Positions 44,619 through 53,843 of a DNA stretch of 64,000 nucleotides are shown piece by piece (position 1 is the first letter of the stretch; every line of letters starts with the position of its first letter). Source of the DNA: Acetobacterium woodii DSM 1030 (lineage in GTDB: Bacteria; Bacillota; Clostridia; Eubacteriales; Eubacteriaceae). The stretch is taken from assembly GCF_000247605.1 (NCBI RefSeq), contig NC_016894.1:3771732-3835731 (forward strand), given 5' to 3'. A model generated the notes under the pieces. The model was given only the letters and a program-made list of their open reading frames with translations, searched no databases and was not told the DNA's origin. The position numbers were made by a program, and so were the translations under genes.

Positions 44619-46286
44619 TTAAGCAAACACCGGCCATTTTTCAGTTTCACTAAACGTATCCACCAGTTCATGGGCATCATTAATGATCTCCTGATCAAAT
44701 TCCAGATAATTCAATAAGGCAATCGCATTTTTGGTTTGAGCCGGACCGGTATACAATTGATAATCAAATAAAATGGTTTCGTCGGTAATTGTCTCCTGGA
44801 AGTGATAGTTATCATAACTATTCACTAAAATATTCGTCAGCTCAATATCGTGAGTAGCAATCAGACACAGACAATTTTTGCCGTCCAAATAACTGAGAAT
44901 CGCTGCCGATGCCGCGATCCGCTCGATCGTATTGGTGCCTTTTAATATTTCATCAATAAAACAGAGACAGGGATAATGATCAACCTGCTCAATTGTCCGT
45001 TTCAGAGCTTTAATTTCAGCCATAAAATAACTGTCTCCCGCCAAGATATCATCACTCACAGCCATCGCCGTAATCGGTAAACAGCGGGATAATGAAAAAC
45101 TGCTGGCGGTGCAGGTATAAATGGTTTGGGCAAAGATACTATTAAGTGCCAACGCCTTAACAAAGGTCGATTTTCCTGATGCATTCGAGCCGGTAATTAA
45201 ACTGTTTTGTTGGAGTTTAATATCATTCGGCACCGGCGATTTTATTAAAGGATGATATAAATCGGTAGTAACGACTTGAAATGTTTCGGTGAAGGTTGGT
45301 GTCACGGTCCCTGCCAAACTTTTACGAAACGATGCCAACGCAATACTCATATCCAACTCACCAATATTCTGATAAATACGGTAAAAAGCGGCTTTATTTT
45401 TAGACACCAACGCAATTGCTTTGTTATAGGTTCTAAAATCGTAGAGCGTGACAATTTTCAGATAATCCAGCAATAGATCAAGATCCGAACCTCCGCTCAT
45501 CATCATCCCGGCAAGTTTGCCGGCAAGTGCTTTAAAAGGAATGTTGTCTTGTTCAATCTGAGCCACCAAAACTTTCAGACTGCCGGTGCTTTCGTCAGCT
45601 GTCAAGCGGTTACAGCATCTGAGAATCGCTGATAAGTATTGAATCGTCAACAAGTTTTTGGCAATTTCCTTTTTGAAATAATAATGAACACATCCATTAA
45701 CAATCACTGAAGTGATCAAACTAACCAGGCCGATGGTGGCATTAATAAATATGATCCCAATACATAACAGCGGAATGATTGACAGGATCGTGTAGATCAT
45801 GGGATTTTTCAGAGCCTTTATTTGACTTTCAAAAATAAGTGCCGAAACATCATTATAGTTTGCTTTGCCTAATTTTGAAAGAATCATTTGAATTTCCAGC
45901 CGTTTCTTAGGATTATCCGCAAAATAAGTAATCAGCTGGTCTCTTTTCTTAAGCGGTTCTTCCTCCCAGCTTGGCTCATGAAGGGTTGCATACAACACTT
46001 CATCGCCAACCGAGGTCAGACAGGTATTCATCCGTTTAAAGACATCATCCATATCCAGATCACTCCAGGTCAATTCATCAATCGCTACCTCAATCGTTTC
46101 ATATTTAAGTTTACGATCCCAATAATCAGACACACTTCCCCAAATCGATGAATCAAAACTGGTTGGCGCTTTTCCAAATTCATTTATCAATTGTCTGCGA
46201 AAATTCAGTCGGGCTTTGCGACTGGAGAATAGATTAAAGATAATAAATGCCACGATTCCAATAACTACAAAAAATAGTACTTCCAT
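44619..46286 (-). CDS. Membrane-associated MutS-like ATPase
   Basis: The 555-residue protein has an N-terminal TM helix (about 1-18), a helical region, two further TM helices (about 170-215, LSIIPLLCIGIIFINATIGL) and a MutS-type ABC ATPase at about 350-530: Walker A ITGSNASGKSTFVKALAL, Walker B CLCFIDEILKGTNTIER and ATHDIELTNIL. The mismatch-recognition and connector domains of MutS are absent. Such membrane MutS-like proteins are common in Firmicutes and are not known to act in mismatch repair. It is a single gene with GAGGAG before the ATG. Confidence 0.85.
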   Translation of the reverse strand: MEVLFFVVIGIVAFIIFNLFSSRKARLNFRRQLINEFGKAPTSFDSSIWGSVSDYWDRKLKYETIEVAIDELTWSDLDMDDVFKRMNTCLTSVGDEVLYATLHEPSWEEEPLKKRDQLITYFADNPKKRLEIQMILSKLGKANYNDVSALIFESQIKALKNPMIYTILSIIPLLCIGIIFINATIGLVSLITSVIVNGCVHYYFKKEIAKNLLTIQYLSAILRCCNRLTADESTGSLKVLVAQIEQDNIPFKALAGKLAGMMMSGGSDLDLLLDYLKIVTLYDFRTYNKAIALVSKNKAAFYRIYQNIGELDMSIALASFRKSLAGTVTPTFTETFQVVTTDLYHPLIKSPVPNDIKLQQNSLITGSNASGKSTFVKALALNSIFAQTIYTCTASSFSLSRCLPITAMAVSDDILAGDSYFMAEIKALKRTIEQVDHYPCLCFIDEILKGTNTIERIAASAAILSYLDGKNCLCLIATHDIELTNILVNSYDNYHFQETITDETILFDYQLYTGPAQTKNAIALLNYLEFDQEIINDAHELVDTFSETEKWPVFA

Positions 46287-46460
46287 TTATATCTCCTCAA
46301 ATTATGGCCTGCTACTAAATTTTTTTGAATAATAATCAAAAAACAATGCCTTTAATATACCGTATTGCCAGATTTATGTCAACTTAACGGAATGATTGAT
46401 CCGCCTACTAGGCCTCTCAATAAAACAAAATCGATCATCTCTCCTTCACTTTTAATCGCA

Positions 46461-47336
46461 TTATCGATAGGGATGATACCAGGTGGGAACGGGATTTTGC
46501 ATATTATCAAACCAATCAAGTACATCAGATGCCTGTTTCATCATTGTGTCAACATCACTTTGCCCAAACGGAAGCGCCCAATAAATTGAAGAAAGCGTGT
46601 TACTTGCAATGTAAAAAGCAAGCAGTTTGAAAAATTCTAATGGTGGTTTACTGCCAAAATATCCATCCAGCTGACCAGTCGCAAAATAAGGACTTTTTGC
46701 CGCACACCATACAATTCGATTAAATTCTTCCCATGGATCGCCAAAATCAAACCGGTCAAAATCAATAATCACTAACTGATTCTTTTCCAACATCATATTG
46801 CCGATGTGATAGTCGCCGTGCTGAAAACATTGCGGGCGATTCTTGAGTAACGCACGGTTATTTTTTATATACTCAATAACTTTATCATCCCCTTTAAATG
46901 TCAGCGGGCATTCCTGATATTTTTTGATTTTAAAATTTGTTTTTCGATTAAACCGGCTATCCCACGCCTCCTGATTTTCAGGTGCCGGAATCGCATGAAT
47001 TTTTTTTAATATTTCTCCCGACTTTATCCCCAAAAGATATTGCTCACTTTCAGTTAACAAAGCAATCACCGCTTCAACATCCTGACCCTCTACCCAGGTA
47101 TATAAAGCGTATACACCGTCTTTACACGTTCCAAATTCAACCGGCTTACAGATGGCAACATCAAGCGCCGCTACTTCTTGAAGGATTGAAAATAATGCTT
47201 TTCTTGTTTCGAATCGTTCTATTGGTGAAATTCTAAGCAAATACTTGCTACCATCGTCTTTTTTAACTTGGTACTTTTTATCCTCCGACCATCCTTTATT
47301 AATAGGAATCATCGAGGCAAATTGAAATTCAGTCAT
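46461..47336 (-). CDS. Aminoglycoside phosphotransferase-family kinase
   Basis: The 291-residue protein has the APH fold: an N-lobe with YLLRISPIERFETRKALF, the catalytic loop QCFQHGDYHIGNMMLEKNQL (about 168-187) and the metal-binding IIDFDRFDFGDPWEEFNR. It would transfer phosphate from ATP to a hydroxyl group. Chromosomal relatives in Clostridia include macrolide, aminoglycoside and sugar kinases, so drug resistance is only a possibility. GAAGGAG precedes the ATG. Confidence 0.88.
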   Translation of the reverse strand: MTEFQFASMIPINKGWSEDKKYQVKKDDGSKYLLRISPIERFETRKALFSILQEVAALDVAICKPVEFGTCKDGVYALYTWVEGQDVEAVIALLTESEQYLLGIKSGEILKKIHAIPAPENQEAWDSRFNRKTNFKIKKYQECPLTFKGDDKVIEYIKNNRALLKNRPQCFQHGDYHIGNMMLEKNQLVIIDFDRFDFGDPWEEFNRIVWCAAKSPYFATGQLDGYFGSKPPLEFFKLLAFYIASNTLSSIYWALPFGQSDVDTMMKQASDVLDWFDNMQNPVPTWYHPYR

Positions 47337-47365
47337 TACTCAACTCCTTCGCTAAAACTAATTTA

Positions 47366-47424
47366 GGTCATTGCGAAAATGCCGTGCGCTTTGGGCCCCG
47401 TTTCGCACGAAACAATTCCTCACT
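47366..47424 (-). repeat. MITE-like element, truncated right end (copy F)
   Basis: GGTCATTGCGAAAATGCCGT and the following 40 bases match the right end of the element family in inverted orientation. The copy ends inside the last codons of the CDP-alcohol phosphatidyltransferase gene, whose TGA stop (47420-47422) lies in repeat sequence. Confidence 0.65.
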
Positions 47425-47953
47425 TTGAAAAAATACTGGCTCTGTTAAGGTCTAATCTTTTTGATGTAAGTATGATAAGAAGCTCTTCGAGCGATGCCAA
47501 AAACGCTAAAACTCCTGTTAAAATGAGCATCTTATTCCCCATAAAAGGATAAACTAACGGACAAAAGAAGAAAAGCAAACCCGTTAATTTATTAGCACTT
47601 GTATGAATACTTGCGATCTTTTTAAATTTTATTTTTGCCATTACCGCATTTCCGATTCGCAGGATGAAAATGATGACAATTCCCACAAACATTAGCACGG
47701 TCACTTGATTTTGCTTTATCACCGTTATGATGATCATAACACTCAAAAACAAGTCGGCAATACTGTCCAGCCTTGCCCCAAGCAAGGTTTCAGTACCGGT
47801 TTTTCGCGCGATATAACCATCTAAAACATCGGTTAAACCACATATCAGATATCCCCCTATAAAAAGCCCGCTGCGAAAATCAATCAACAATAAACCAAGC
47901 GATAAAAAAATTCTAACTGAAGTTATTATGTTGGGAATGGACACTTTTTTCAT
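47420..47953 (-). CDS. CDP-alcohol phosphatidyltransferase family protein
   Basis: The 177-residue membrane protein has about five hydrophobic helices and the complete family motif, DVLDGYIARKTGTETLLGAR followed by LDSIAD (D-x2-D-G-x2-A-R-x8-G-x3-D-x3-D). It joins a CDP-activated lipid with an alcohol acceptor in phospholipid synthesis; it opens IPNIITSVRIFLSLGLLLID, as PgsA-like proteins do. The extreme C-terminus and stop codon coincide with MITE copy F, so the original end may have been replaced. AAAGG precedes the ATG. Confidence 0.88.
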   Translation of the reverse strand: MKKVSIPNIITSVRIFLSLGLLLIDFRSGLFIGGYLICGLTDVLDGYIARKTGTETLLGARLDSIADLFLSVMIIITVIKQNQVTVLMFVGIVIIFILRIGNAVMAKIKFKKIASIHTSANKLTGLLFFFCPLVYPFMGNKMLILTGVLAFLASLEELLIILTSKRLDLNRASIFSK

Positions 47954-48055
47954 CCGTTATATCCTTTGCACCACTTGTTACGTATTTGTTTAATGACTTG
48001 CTGCCCCCAGCATATCATTACCACTATCAATCGTTTCATTTGTGCTCTTTCGATT

Positions 48056-48730
48056 TCATAAAAGATCAATTAACTCATTAAAATTCTGAATGATCAAGTC
48101 AGGTTTTATCGGATTGCTCCATTTTCGGTTATCTCGATTAATCCAGCAGCTTGTGATTCCGGCCTTGTGAGCACCTAAAATATCTGCCGAACTATCCCCA
48201 ATATGGATGATTTCCTTTGGGTCTGCATCCAGTTGGCTTAAGACGGTTCGAAAGAATTTACCGCTTTTATCGCCTTTATAACTTTTTAGGTCATCTGAAA
48301 TGAAGGCCTTATCATATCTTATTTTGCAAATTAAAGCATCTACCATCAAATGGTTAGAATCGCTGGAAAGGATAATTTGATATTTGGGGCGGAGTTTGGC
48401 AATGCAGTCCAAAACTTCATGATAAAAGGGCGCCTGGGAATGCTGATACATCAAATGATATGCCACATCTTGCGGTGAAATCTTAAAATCCATTTTATCC
48501 ATGGCCTTTTGAGCACATTCCTGATACACTTCATCCATTGTCTTAAACGATTCCGCTTGCACGGCCTGCTCATAAACATTGGGTAAGGTACTTAGAACCG
48601 CTTTTGCACCTTGCCTTGCTTTTTCATCGGTGTAGTCATCTTTTAAAATACCGCGCCAAATTTCGGGGATCCGTTCGTTGACATCTACCAGTGTCTGAAA
48701 AATATCAAAACTAATTATTTTATAATTCAT
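48056..48730 (-). CDS. HAD-superfamily hydrolase
   Basis: The 224-residue haloacid-dehalogenase-type protein has motif I ISFDIFQTLVDV, motif II LSSDSNHLMV, motif III lysine in YKGDKSGKFF and motif IV IHIGDSSADILGAHKAGI. A helical cap lies at about 15-100. In motif I the second acidic residue of DxD is Phe, as in dehalogenase-like members, so the reaction (phosphatase or dehalogenase) is uncertain. GAGGAG precedes the ATG. Confidence 0.85.
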   Translation of the reverse strand: MNYKIISFDIFQTLVDVNERIPEIWRGILKDDYTDEKARQGAKAVLSTLPNVYEQAVQAESFKTMDEVYQECAQKAMDKMDFKISPQDVAYHLMYQHSQAPFYHEVLDCIAKLRPKYQIILSSDSNHLMVDALICKIRYDKAFISDDLKSYKGDKSGKFFRTVLSQLDADPKEIIHIGDSSADILGAHKAGITSCWINRDNRKWSNPIKPDLIIQNFNELIDLL

Positions 48731-48909
48731 AAAGACTCCTCTTTGCTCACTGCATAAAAAACTACTCCATGATCATTATATGGATCATGTTTAATACTTG
48801 CTGCTTTTGAAAAAACAATCGGTCTTATTATCTTTTCGCCATTCTCTTGATTAAAATAGTGATTCCAAAACCGACTGAAATTTATTCTCCAATTTACTGG
48901 CTGCTAATT

Positions 48910-49758
48910 TTACAAGAATAACGCTCCTTCGGCTATTATCTTGACATCGCCAACCACGTTTATTTCACCCGTCGATTGATCAGCCCAAACTTTTATCTGA
49001 CTGGGTCTTCCCACAAAACGGCCTTGGTTTAAAATGATGTCTTCTGTTGTTTTGCAGATATTCCATTTATATAGATAAGCCGCAACTGCTCCGGCGGCAC
49101 TGCCAGTTGCCACATCTTCTACCGCTCCCAAATTGTCCCATGTACGGCCCTCCCGGTTGTCAACATCAAACACATAAACAAACTTTGCATCGATCTTGCT
49201 CAACATCATCTCAAAATGATCAACGCTTATTTTTGCCTGTTCCAGCCCCGACGCAAGAGGCACAATTAAATAAGACAATCCGGTTGTCACAACCTCCATG
49301 GGGAGTTCGTGATATAGATTATCAGAGGTAAGATTTAACGCATGCAATAAATTATCTTTCCCTTCATTTTCAACACGACCTAAAAATTCAGGAACACCCT
49401 GATTCATTGTGGCTTGAAAATAATCACTGATTTTAATCGACTGAGCTTGTAATGTTTTAGCGTTTAACTCAAATTCAACGGCGATGTTATTTTCATCGGA
49501 GTATCGTTTTTTATGAATCGTTGCTACCGCCCCCAAGATCGGATGTCCGGCAAAATCCAATTCTTCCTCAACTGTAAATATTCTTGCACGAAAGTGTTTT
49601 TCGCCTATCACCCTCAGAAAAATAGTTTCAAATTGCTTAAATTCCTGCGCGATGTTTTGCATATATTGTGCTTCCAGATCTTCTTCATGAAAGATAACCG
49701 TCAGTCCATTTCCAGATAAAACCTGGGAACTGAATACGTCAACATGATAATAGTCCAT
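48910..49758 (-). CDS. PhzF-family isomerase/epimerase-like protein
   Basis: The 282-residue protein opens YYHVDVFSSQVLSGNGLTVI and has the family landmarks FEDLEAQYMQ-like acidic stretch, RIFTVEEELDFAGHPILGAV (catalytic Glu and GHP) and VEDVATGSAAGAVAAYLYKW near the C-terminus. PhzF enzymes isomerise trans-2,3-dihydro-3-hydroxyanthranilate; most relatives outside phenazine clusters have unknown substrates, and no phenazine genes are here. AAAGGGG precedes the ATG and a good promoter lies at 49844-49872. Confidence 0.9.
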   Translation of the reverse strand: MDYYHVDVFSSQVLSGNGLTVIFHEEDLEAQYMQNIAQEFKQFETIFLRVIGEKHFRARIFTVEEELDFAGHPILGAVATIHKKRYSDENNIAVEFELNAKTLQAQSIKISDYFQATMNQGVPEFLGRVENEGKDNLLHALNLTSDNLYHELPMEVVTTGLSYLIVPLASGLEQAKISVDHFEMMLSKIDAKFVYVFDVDNREGRTWDNLGAVEDVATGSAAGAVAAYLYKWNICKTTEDIILNQGRFVGRPSQIKVWADQSTGEINVVGDVKIIAEGALFL

Positions 49759-49843
49759 TGATATACCCCTTTCAAATTTTTATACTCGCCATTGGTTTTG
49801 CCTGTTACAATCTATTTACTCCCCAAAACAACTAACAATCAAC

Positions 49844-49872
49844 ATTATACTATAACACTTAGGGCATGCCAA
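49844..49872 (-). promoter_or_regulatory. Sigma-A promoter of the PhzF gene
   Basis: Minus strand TTGGCA (49867-49872), 17-base spacer, TATAAT (49844-49849), about 85 bases before the ATG. Confidence 0.6.
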
Positions 49873-49975
49873 ATGAACATTAAAACTGATTTAAATAAAA
49901 ACAACAATATCCCTTTATCTAAACCAATATATCCGTTAATTGCTAATCGTATCGCCTCCGACTTATTAAAAAATA

Positions 49976-50142
49976 GGTAATTGCGAAATTAAACAACATC
50001 GAACAAGGGTTGCTTTGGGTGCAGTTTCCACAAACGATTTCGTAACGTGTAGGCGAACAGTTCATCGAACTGTCCGCCGTACAGTGTAGAAATTGTTTCG
50101 TGCGAAACTGGGCCCGAAGCTCACGGCATTTTCGCAATTACC
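49976..50142 (+). repeat. MITE-like palindromic element, copy C
   Basis: A 167-bp copy with ends GGTAATTGCG/CGCAATTACC. The flanks (ATTAAAAAATA and ATTAAAAAAATG) suggest a target duplication altered by one base. It is nearly identical to copy D, 159 bases away in the same orientation. Confidence 0.85.
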
Positions 50143-50143
50143 T

Positions 50144-50258
50144 AATTAAAAAAATGCCAACGACCGTCTTCGCGTTTAATTAATCCTTCTTCTTTGCTTG
50201 AACCAAAAACACCTCCGTTTTAACCAGCACCAAAAATAGAGGCTTCAAGATTTTTCAT
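50144..50258 (-). pseudogene. Short ORF remnant between MITE copies C and D
   Basis: From ATG 50258 (GAGGCAGTGAG upstream) the minus strand reads MKNLEASIFGAG, a TAA, then in frame NGGVFGSSKEEGLIKREDGR before running into copy C. It looks like a small gene with one stop codon and a 3' end cut by the element. No family is recognised. Confidence 0.3.
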
Positions 50259-50301
50259 CTCACTGCCTCTGGATTTTCCTTTTTATATTGCTACTTATTT
50301 A

Positions 50302-50468
50302 GGTAATTGCGAAATAAAAAAACATCGAACAGTGGTTGCTTTAGGTTCAGTTTCCACAAACAATTTCGTAACGTGTAGGCGAACAGTTCATCGAACTGTC
50401 CGCCGTACAGTGTAGAAATTGTTTCGTGCGAAACTGGGCCCGAAGCTCACGGCATTTTCGCAATTACC
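50302..50468 (+). repeat. MITE-like palindromic element, copy D
   Basis: A 167-bp copy flanked by TATTGCTACTTATTTA (50286-50301) and TATTGCTACTTATTAA (50469-50484), matching at 15 of 16 positions with the first 14 identical: a clear target duplication. Confidence 0.85.
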
Positions 50469-50524
50469 TATTGCTACTTATTAATTAAGTATTTCCCATA
50501 ACAAAATTTAAACCGGCATCTAAT

Positions 50525-51295
50525 TTAAACACGGATATCTATTGACTTAGAGCCTTTAGAAGTAGCACGCTCTGTACTAGCTATCTCTTCGCTGCCAGCA
50601 TTAACCGCTACCATGCTATTTTTTTCCTTTTCGGTATCTTCATCAGTTGTTGTTTTTGTAGTCTGGTTGTTTTCTGTTTCGTCGGCCTTGTCAGCTTCCG
50701 GCTTTTTATCATTGGCATCCGCAAGCGCTTCTATCTGAGAAGACGTTGCTTTTTTTATATTTTTTTGGGTGTCCGCCAGCTCTGCTTCTTGAGATTTTGT
50801 CGAAGCCCCTCTACTTTTATTCAGCTTGATTTCACTTTCCAGAACGCCTACGCGCCCATTCATGTTCGTCACAACACGTTCTTGCACCTGCGCCTGCTTC
50901 ATCACAGCATCTCCCGATATCACCGCCATCATACCCGCCTGAGATAATCCTGTACCCTTTACGTTTTGGGGAGAACTATTTATTTTTGCTTGGCTACTCT
51001 GATGGTCATCCGTTGATGAAGCCGTTGATTGTAGCTTCTCTTTTCGAAGATCAATCTGATGTTGTCTTAATTGCTGATTCAAATCACTAATTTGCTGATT
51101 AATTTCCTGCCGCTTTTTCATCTTATCTTCCGCACTTAACTGGTCATTTTCAGCAAGCTCCTGTAATTGTTTCTGCGCATTTTCAATCTGTTTCTGAATA
51201 TTTTTTGTTTGCGCATCCGTTCCCACGGATACTCCTGCCGCTCCTCCTGAAAAATTAGTTGAACCACTCCCTAGTGCACTTCCTATCTGCATCAT
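50525..51295 (-). CDS. FlxA-like coiled-coil protein
   Basis: The 256-residue hydrophilic protein starts at ATG 51295 after GGAGG. Residues about 30-95 are a Gln/Lys-rich coiled coil of the FlxA type (TKNIQKQIENAQKQLQELAE, KKRQEINQQISDLNQQLRQ). A GLSQAGMMAVISGDAVMKQA segment (about 118-137), a second helical stretch and an acidic Thr/Asn/Glu-rich low-complexity tail follow. There is no signal peptide or TM helix. FlxA-like proteins often occur near motility or regulatory genes in Clostridia; the function is unknown. It lies downstream of the AgrC/AgrA-like pair. Confidence 0.75.
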   Translation of the reverse strand: MMQIGSALGSGSTNFSGGAAGVSVGTDAQTKNIQKQIENAQKQLQELAENDQLSAEDKMKKRQEINQQISDLNQQLRQHQIDLRKEKLQSTASSTDDHQSSQAKINSSPQNVKGTGLSQAGMMAVISGDAVMKQAQVQERVVTNMNGRVGVLESEIKLNKSRGASTKSQEAELADTQKNIKKATSSQIEALADANDKKPEADKADETENNQTTKTTTDEDTEKEKNSMVAVNAGSEEIASTERATSKGSKSIDIRV

Positions 51296-51472
51296 TATTG
51301 CCTCCCTATCATTTGATAATCTTGACGATTTTCTATCTCTGTTTTCGGTTTCAAGAAAGAGGAGTTTAGCCAGACGTTGTGAATCATCTTATTTTTGTTG
51401 TAAAGTCATTTTTCAGCACTCACCTACCCATAAATTCAGCTATTCTGACAACATTTATCATCCCTATGATCA

Positions 51473-52879
51473 TTATTCGATCATGATCATAATCGTTAAC
51501 TGAAATCGATCTTCGGTTAATTCTATTTCAATATCACCGTAATATTTTTTTGCCACCTCGCGCAAATTTATCAGACCCATTCCGTGAAAATTGCCATCAT
51601 CTTTTGATGTCAAGGGAAGACCGCTGGTTTCATCCATTTCGATTGAACCACCATAACTATTCTCCACCATCAGCAAATATGTATTTTTCTTTCTGAAAGA
51701 TTCAATCGTGACAAAACCGTTCGCACCTTTTTGACTTGCTTCAATCGCATTTTCAAGCGCGTTATTCAGGATAATACTTAAATCAAATGCATCAATATTG
51801 GTATCACTCGGAAATGCAAATTTCGACTGAAATTTAATATTTTTTTTAATCGCTTCGTTATATTTTCCATTTATAATAACATCGGTTATCGGATTCCCGG
51901 TTTTAAAATGATGATCCAATATTTCCACGGCCTTATTCATGGAACTTAAATATTTAGTTGCTTCGGCATAGTTTTTTTGTTCAATAAGACTTTCCACTGT
52001 TGTCACATGGTTTTTAACATCGTGTTTCACGCCTTTAATTTGCTGATAAAGCTGTTCGATTTCGCTAATATGTGATTGAATATCTTTTATCTGACGTTGC
52101 AATTGATACCGTTTTTGCTCTTCTTCTTTTTTTTGCTCTAAATTTTGAAACAGAACGATCACGACAACAATCGTCATTATCGAAATAAAGTCACTTAAAA
52201 ACCTGAACCCATAAAAATAAGGAGCAGAGCTATAAATATCTATCCCCAACATCTGTTCATAAACATTATTATAATTTCGCATAATGACATAACTAAGCAG
52301 TCCTGATATTGCTGGAACTAATAAAAAAATGGTTTCTTTGACACGATATCTTGCCTTTTTATAAACAAATGTTTTAATAATGATTAATACCGGAATTCCA
52401 ACAAAAATACAATTTACAACAAGATCGAATAATGTTAACCCGACATATAAAATGAAATTGTATTGCCATAGTTCTGCAAAAGAACTACCGCCCATGTTTT
52501 CCATCATATTTTGAGCAACATCAGAAATAGGAATATAGATACAGCTGCCCATCGATAAGCCCAACCAACGCACGGCAAAAAAAGTAACAACTACAAATAA
52601 CTTAATTTGAGTGTTTCCTTTAAATACACAAAGCATCGTTACAAATGAAACGACCATTCCAATAAAATAGACAACCGTATTTTCAATTTCATAGGGAATA
52701 AAATACATCAGCATAACACTAACAAAATATACGATCCCAACGATCCCTGACTGACTACTTTTTTGTTTTAAAAAGGCCTGGGTCATCTTATCCAGAAAAA
52801 AGGCTGTCATCGCCTGAATCCCGATCGTATATAAGATTGAAACAATTCGATAATATCCTTCGATCGTTGCAGCATCCAT
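51473..52879 (-). CDS. GHKL sensor histidine kinase, AgrC-like
   Basis: The 468-residue protein has about seven TM helices (1-240), a coiled coil (about 245-285) and a GHKL kinase domain: H-box VKHDVKNHVTTVESL (phosphoacceptor His about 288), N-box ILNNALENAIEAS and G-box GMGLINLREVAKKYYGDI. This layout is that of AgrC/ComD-type peptide-sensing kinases. Its ATG directly follows the response-regulator TAA without a gap. It should phosphorylate that regulator; no AgrD/AgrB-type peptide genes are visible. Confidence 0.9.
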   Translation of the reverse strand: MDAATIEGYYRIVSILYTIGIQAMTAFFLDKMTQAFLKQKSSQSGIVGIVYFVSVMLMYFIPYEIENTVVYFIGMVVSFVTMLCVFKGNTQIKLFVVVTFFAVRWLGLSMGSCIYIPISDVAQNMMENMGGSSFAELWQYNFILYVGLTLFDLVVNCIFVGIPVLIIIKTFVYKKARYRVKETIFLLVPAISGLLSYVIMRNYNNVYEQMLGIDIYSSAPYFYGFRFLSDFISIMTIVVVIVLFQNLEQKKEEEQKRYQLQRQIKDIQSHISEIEQLYQQIKGVKHDVKNHVTTVESLIEQKNYAEATKYLSSMNKAVEILDHHFKTGNPITDVIINGKYNEAIKKNIKFQSKFAFPSDTNIDAFDLSIILNNALENAIEASQKGANGFVTIESFRKKNTYLLMVENSYGGSIEMDETSGLPLTSKDDGNFHGMGLINLREVAKKYYGDIEIELTEDRFQLTIMIMIE

Positions 52880-53596
52880 TTACATGATCTTCCTTTTCGA
52901 ATATTTCAAATATTGTTTTACAAATTCTCCGTATTTTTGTTTTGCCATCATAATATTTTCGCCATTTTCCAACGTGACAGAAGTTGCATTATACTTTAGG
53001 ATATATTTCATGTTAACTAAAAACGACCGATGTATTCGTGCGAAATCATCGCCCAAACTTTGCGCTAAATCAGCAAGTTTCGCATAAAATTCTAAAGTGC
53101 TATCGACTTTATGTAAAATCACTTTACGATTATCCGACTCGATGTAAATAATTTCTTTTCTATAAATCTTATTTGTTGTCGCTCCGATTTTGACAGTTAT
53201 ACTTTTTTCTTCTGGCATCAACTGTTCTATTTTGCTTTTTTCATTCCATTTTGCAACGGCACATTTTAATACCTCAAAAAATTTAACCTTATCAATCGGC
53301 TTAACTAAATAATGAAAGGCGCCAACATCAAATGCTTGAAAAATATATTCTTCCAACGCTGTAATAAAAATAATCATTGCTTGAGAGCCGTTTTTTCGAA
53401 GCTGTCTGGCAATATCCATCCCATTTATCCCATCTAGGTGGATATCAAGAAAAATTAAATCAAATGCCTGTGTATCCGCCAGCAATGCTTCCCCTGATGC
53501 ATATAACGTAACGAAACAATTGGGCAAAAATATTTTTACATACCGCGCTATCATGTTTCTTATTTCATTTTCATCATCGCAAATAGCAATTTGCAT
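52880..53596 (-). CDS. LytTR-family response regulator, AgrA-like
   Basis: The 238-residue protein has a receiver domain (1-120; acidic DDEN, phosphoacceptor Asp in LIFLDIHLDGING, Lys in YLVKPIDKVKF) and a LytTR DNA-binding domain (about 140-235; KEIIYIESDNRKVILHK, DFARIHRSFLVNMKYILKYN). It is co-transcribed with the GHKL kinase downstream (stop and start abut). LytTR regulators bind direct repeats in promoters of virulence, bacteriocin or autolysis genes; no such site was identified by eye. GAGGAAG precedes the ATG. Confidence 0.92.
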   Translation of the reverse strand: MQIAICDDENEIRNMIARYVKIFLPNCFVTLYASGEALLADTQAFDLIFLDIHLDGINGMDIARQLRKNGSQAMIIFITALEEYIFQAFDVGAFHYLVKPIDKVKFFEVLKCAVAKWNEKSKIEQLMPEEKSITVKIGATTNKIYRKEIIYIESDNRKVILHKVDSTLEFYAKLADLAQSLGDDFARIHRSFLVNMKYILKYNATSVTLENGENIMMAKQKYGEFVKQYLKYSKRKIM

Positions 53597-53843
53597 TAAA
53601 GCTCACTTCCTCACATCTTGAGCGGATTATTACCGAAACTGCAACGAATAAAAAGCCATTTTCCAGTAACCATCAGCTAAATTGGGTAATAAAATCTTAG
53701 CTGATCCAAATGACTACAAGTTATCTTAAATTTTACCATACCTCAATATCTCGAGAATAGCTAAAATTCTACTTTCCCTTTTAATCTTTCATTCTGAATT
53801 ATTTTCATCATAAATTTACTACTAATCTGCGAATAAGCATTGA

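Noticed and set aside
50302-50468. MITE copies as CRISPR repeats
   Set aside because: Spacing is irregular, the units are long palindromes with terminal inverted repeats and target duplications, and no cas genes are present.
53597-53700. Small minus-strand peptide (MVTGKWLFIRCSF) as an AgrD-type signal
   Set aside because: No ribosome site, no amphipathic leader or charged tail, and no AgrB; support is too weak.
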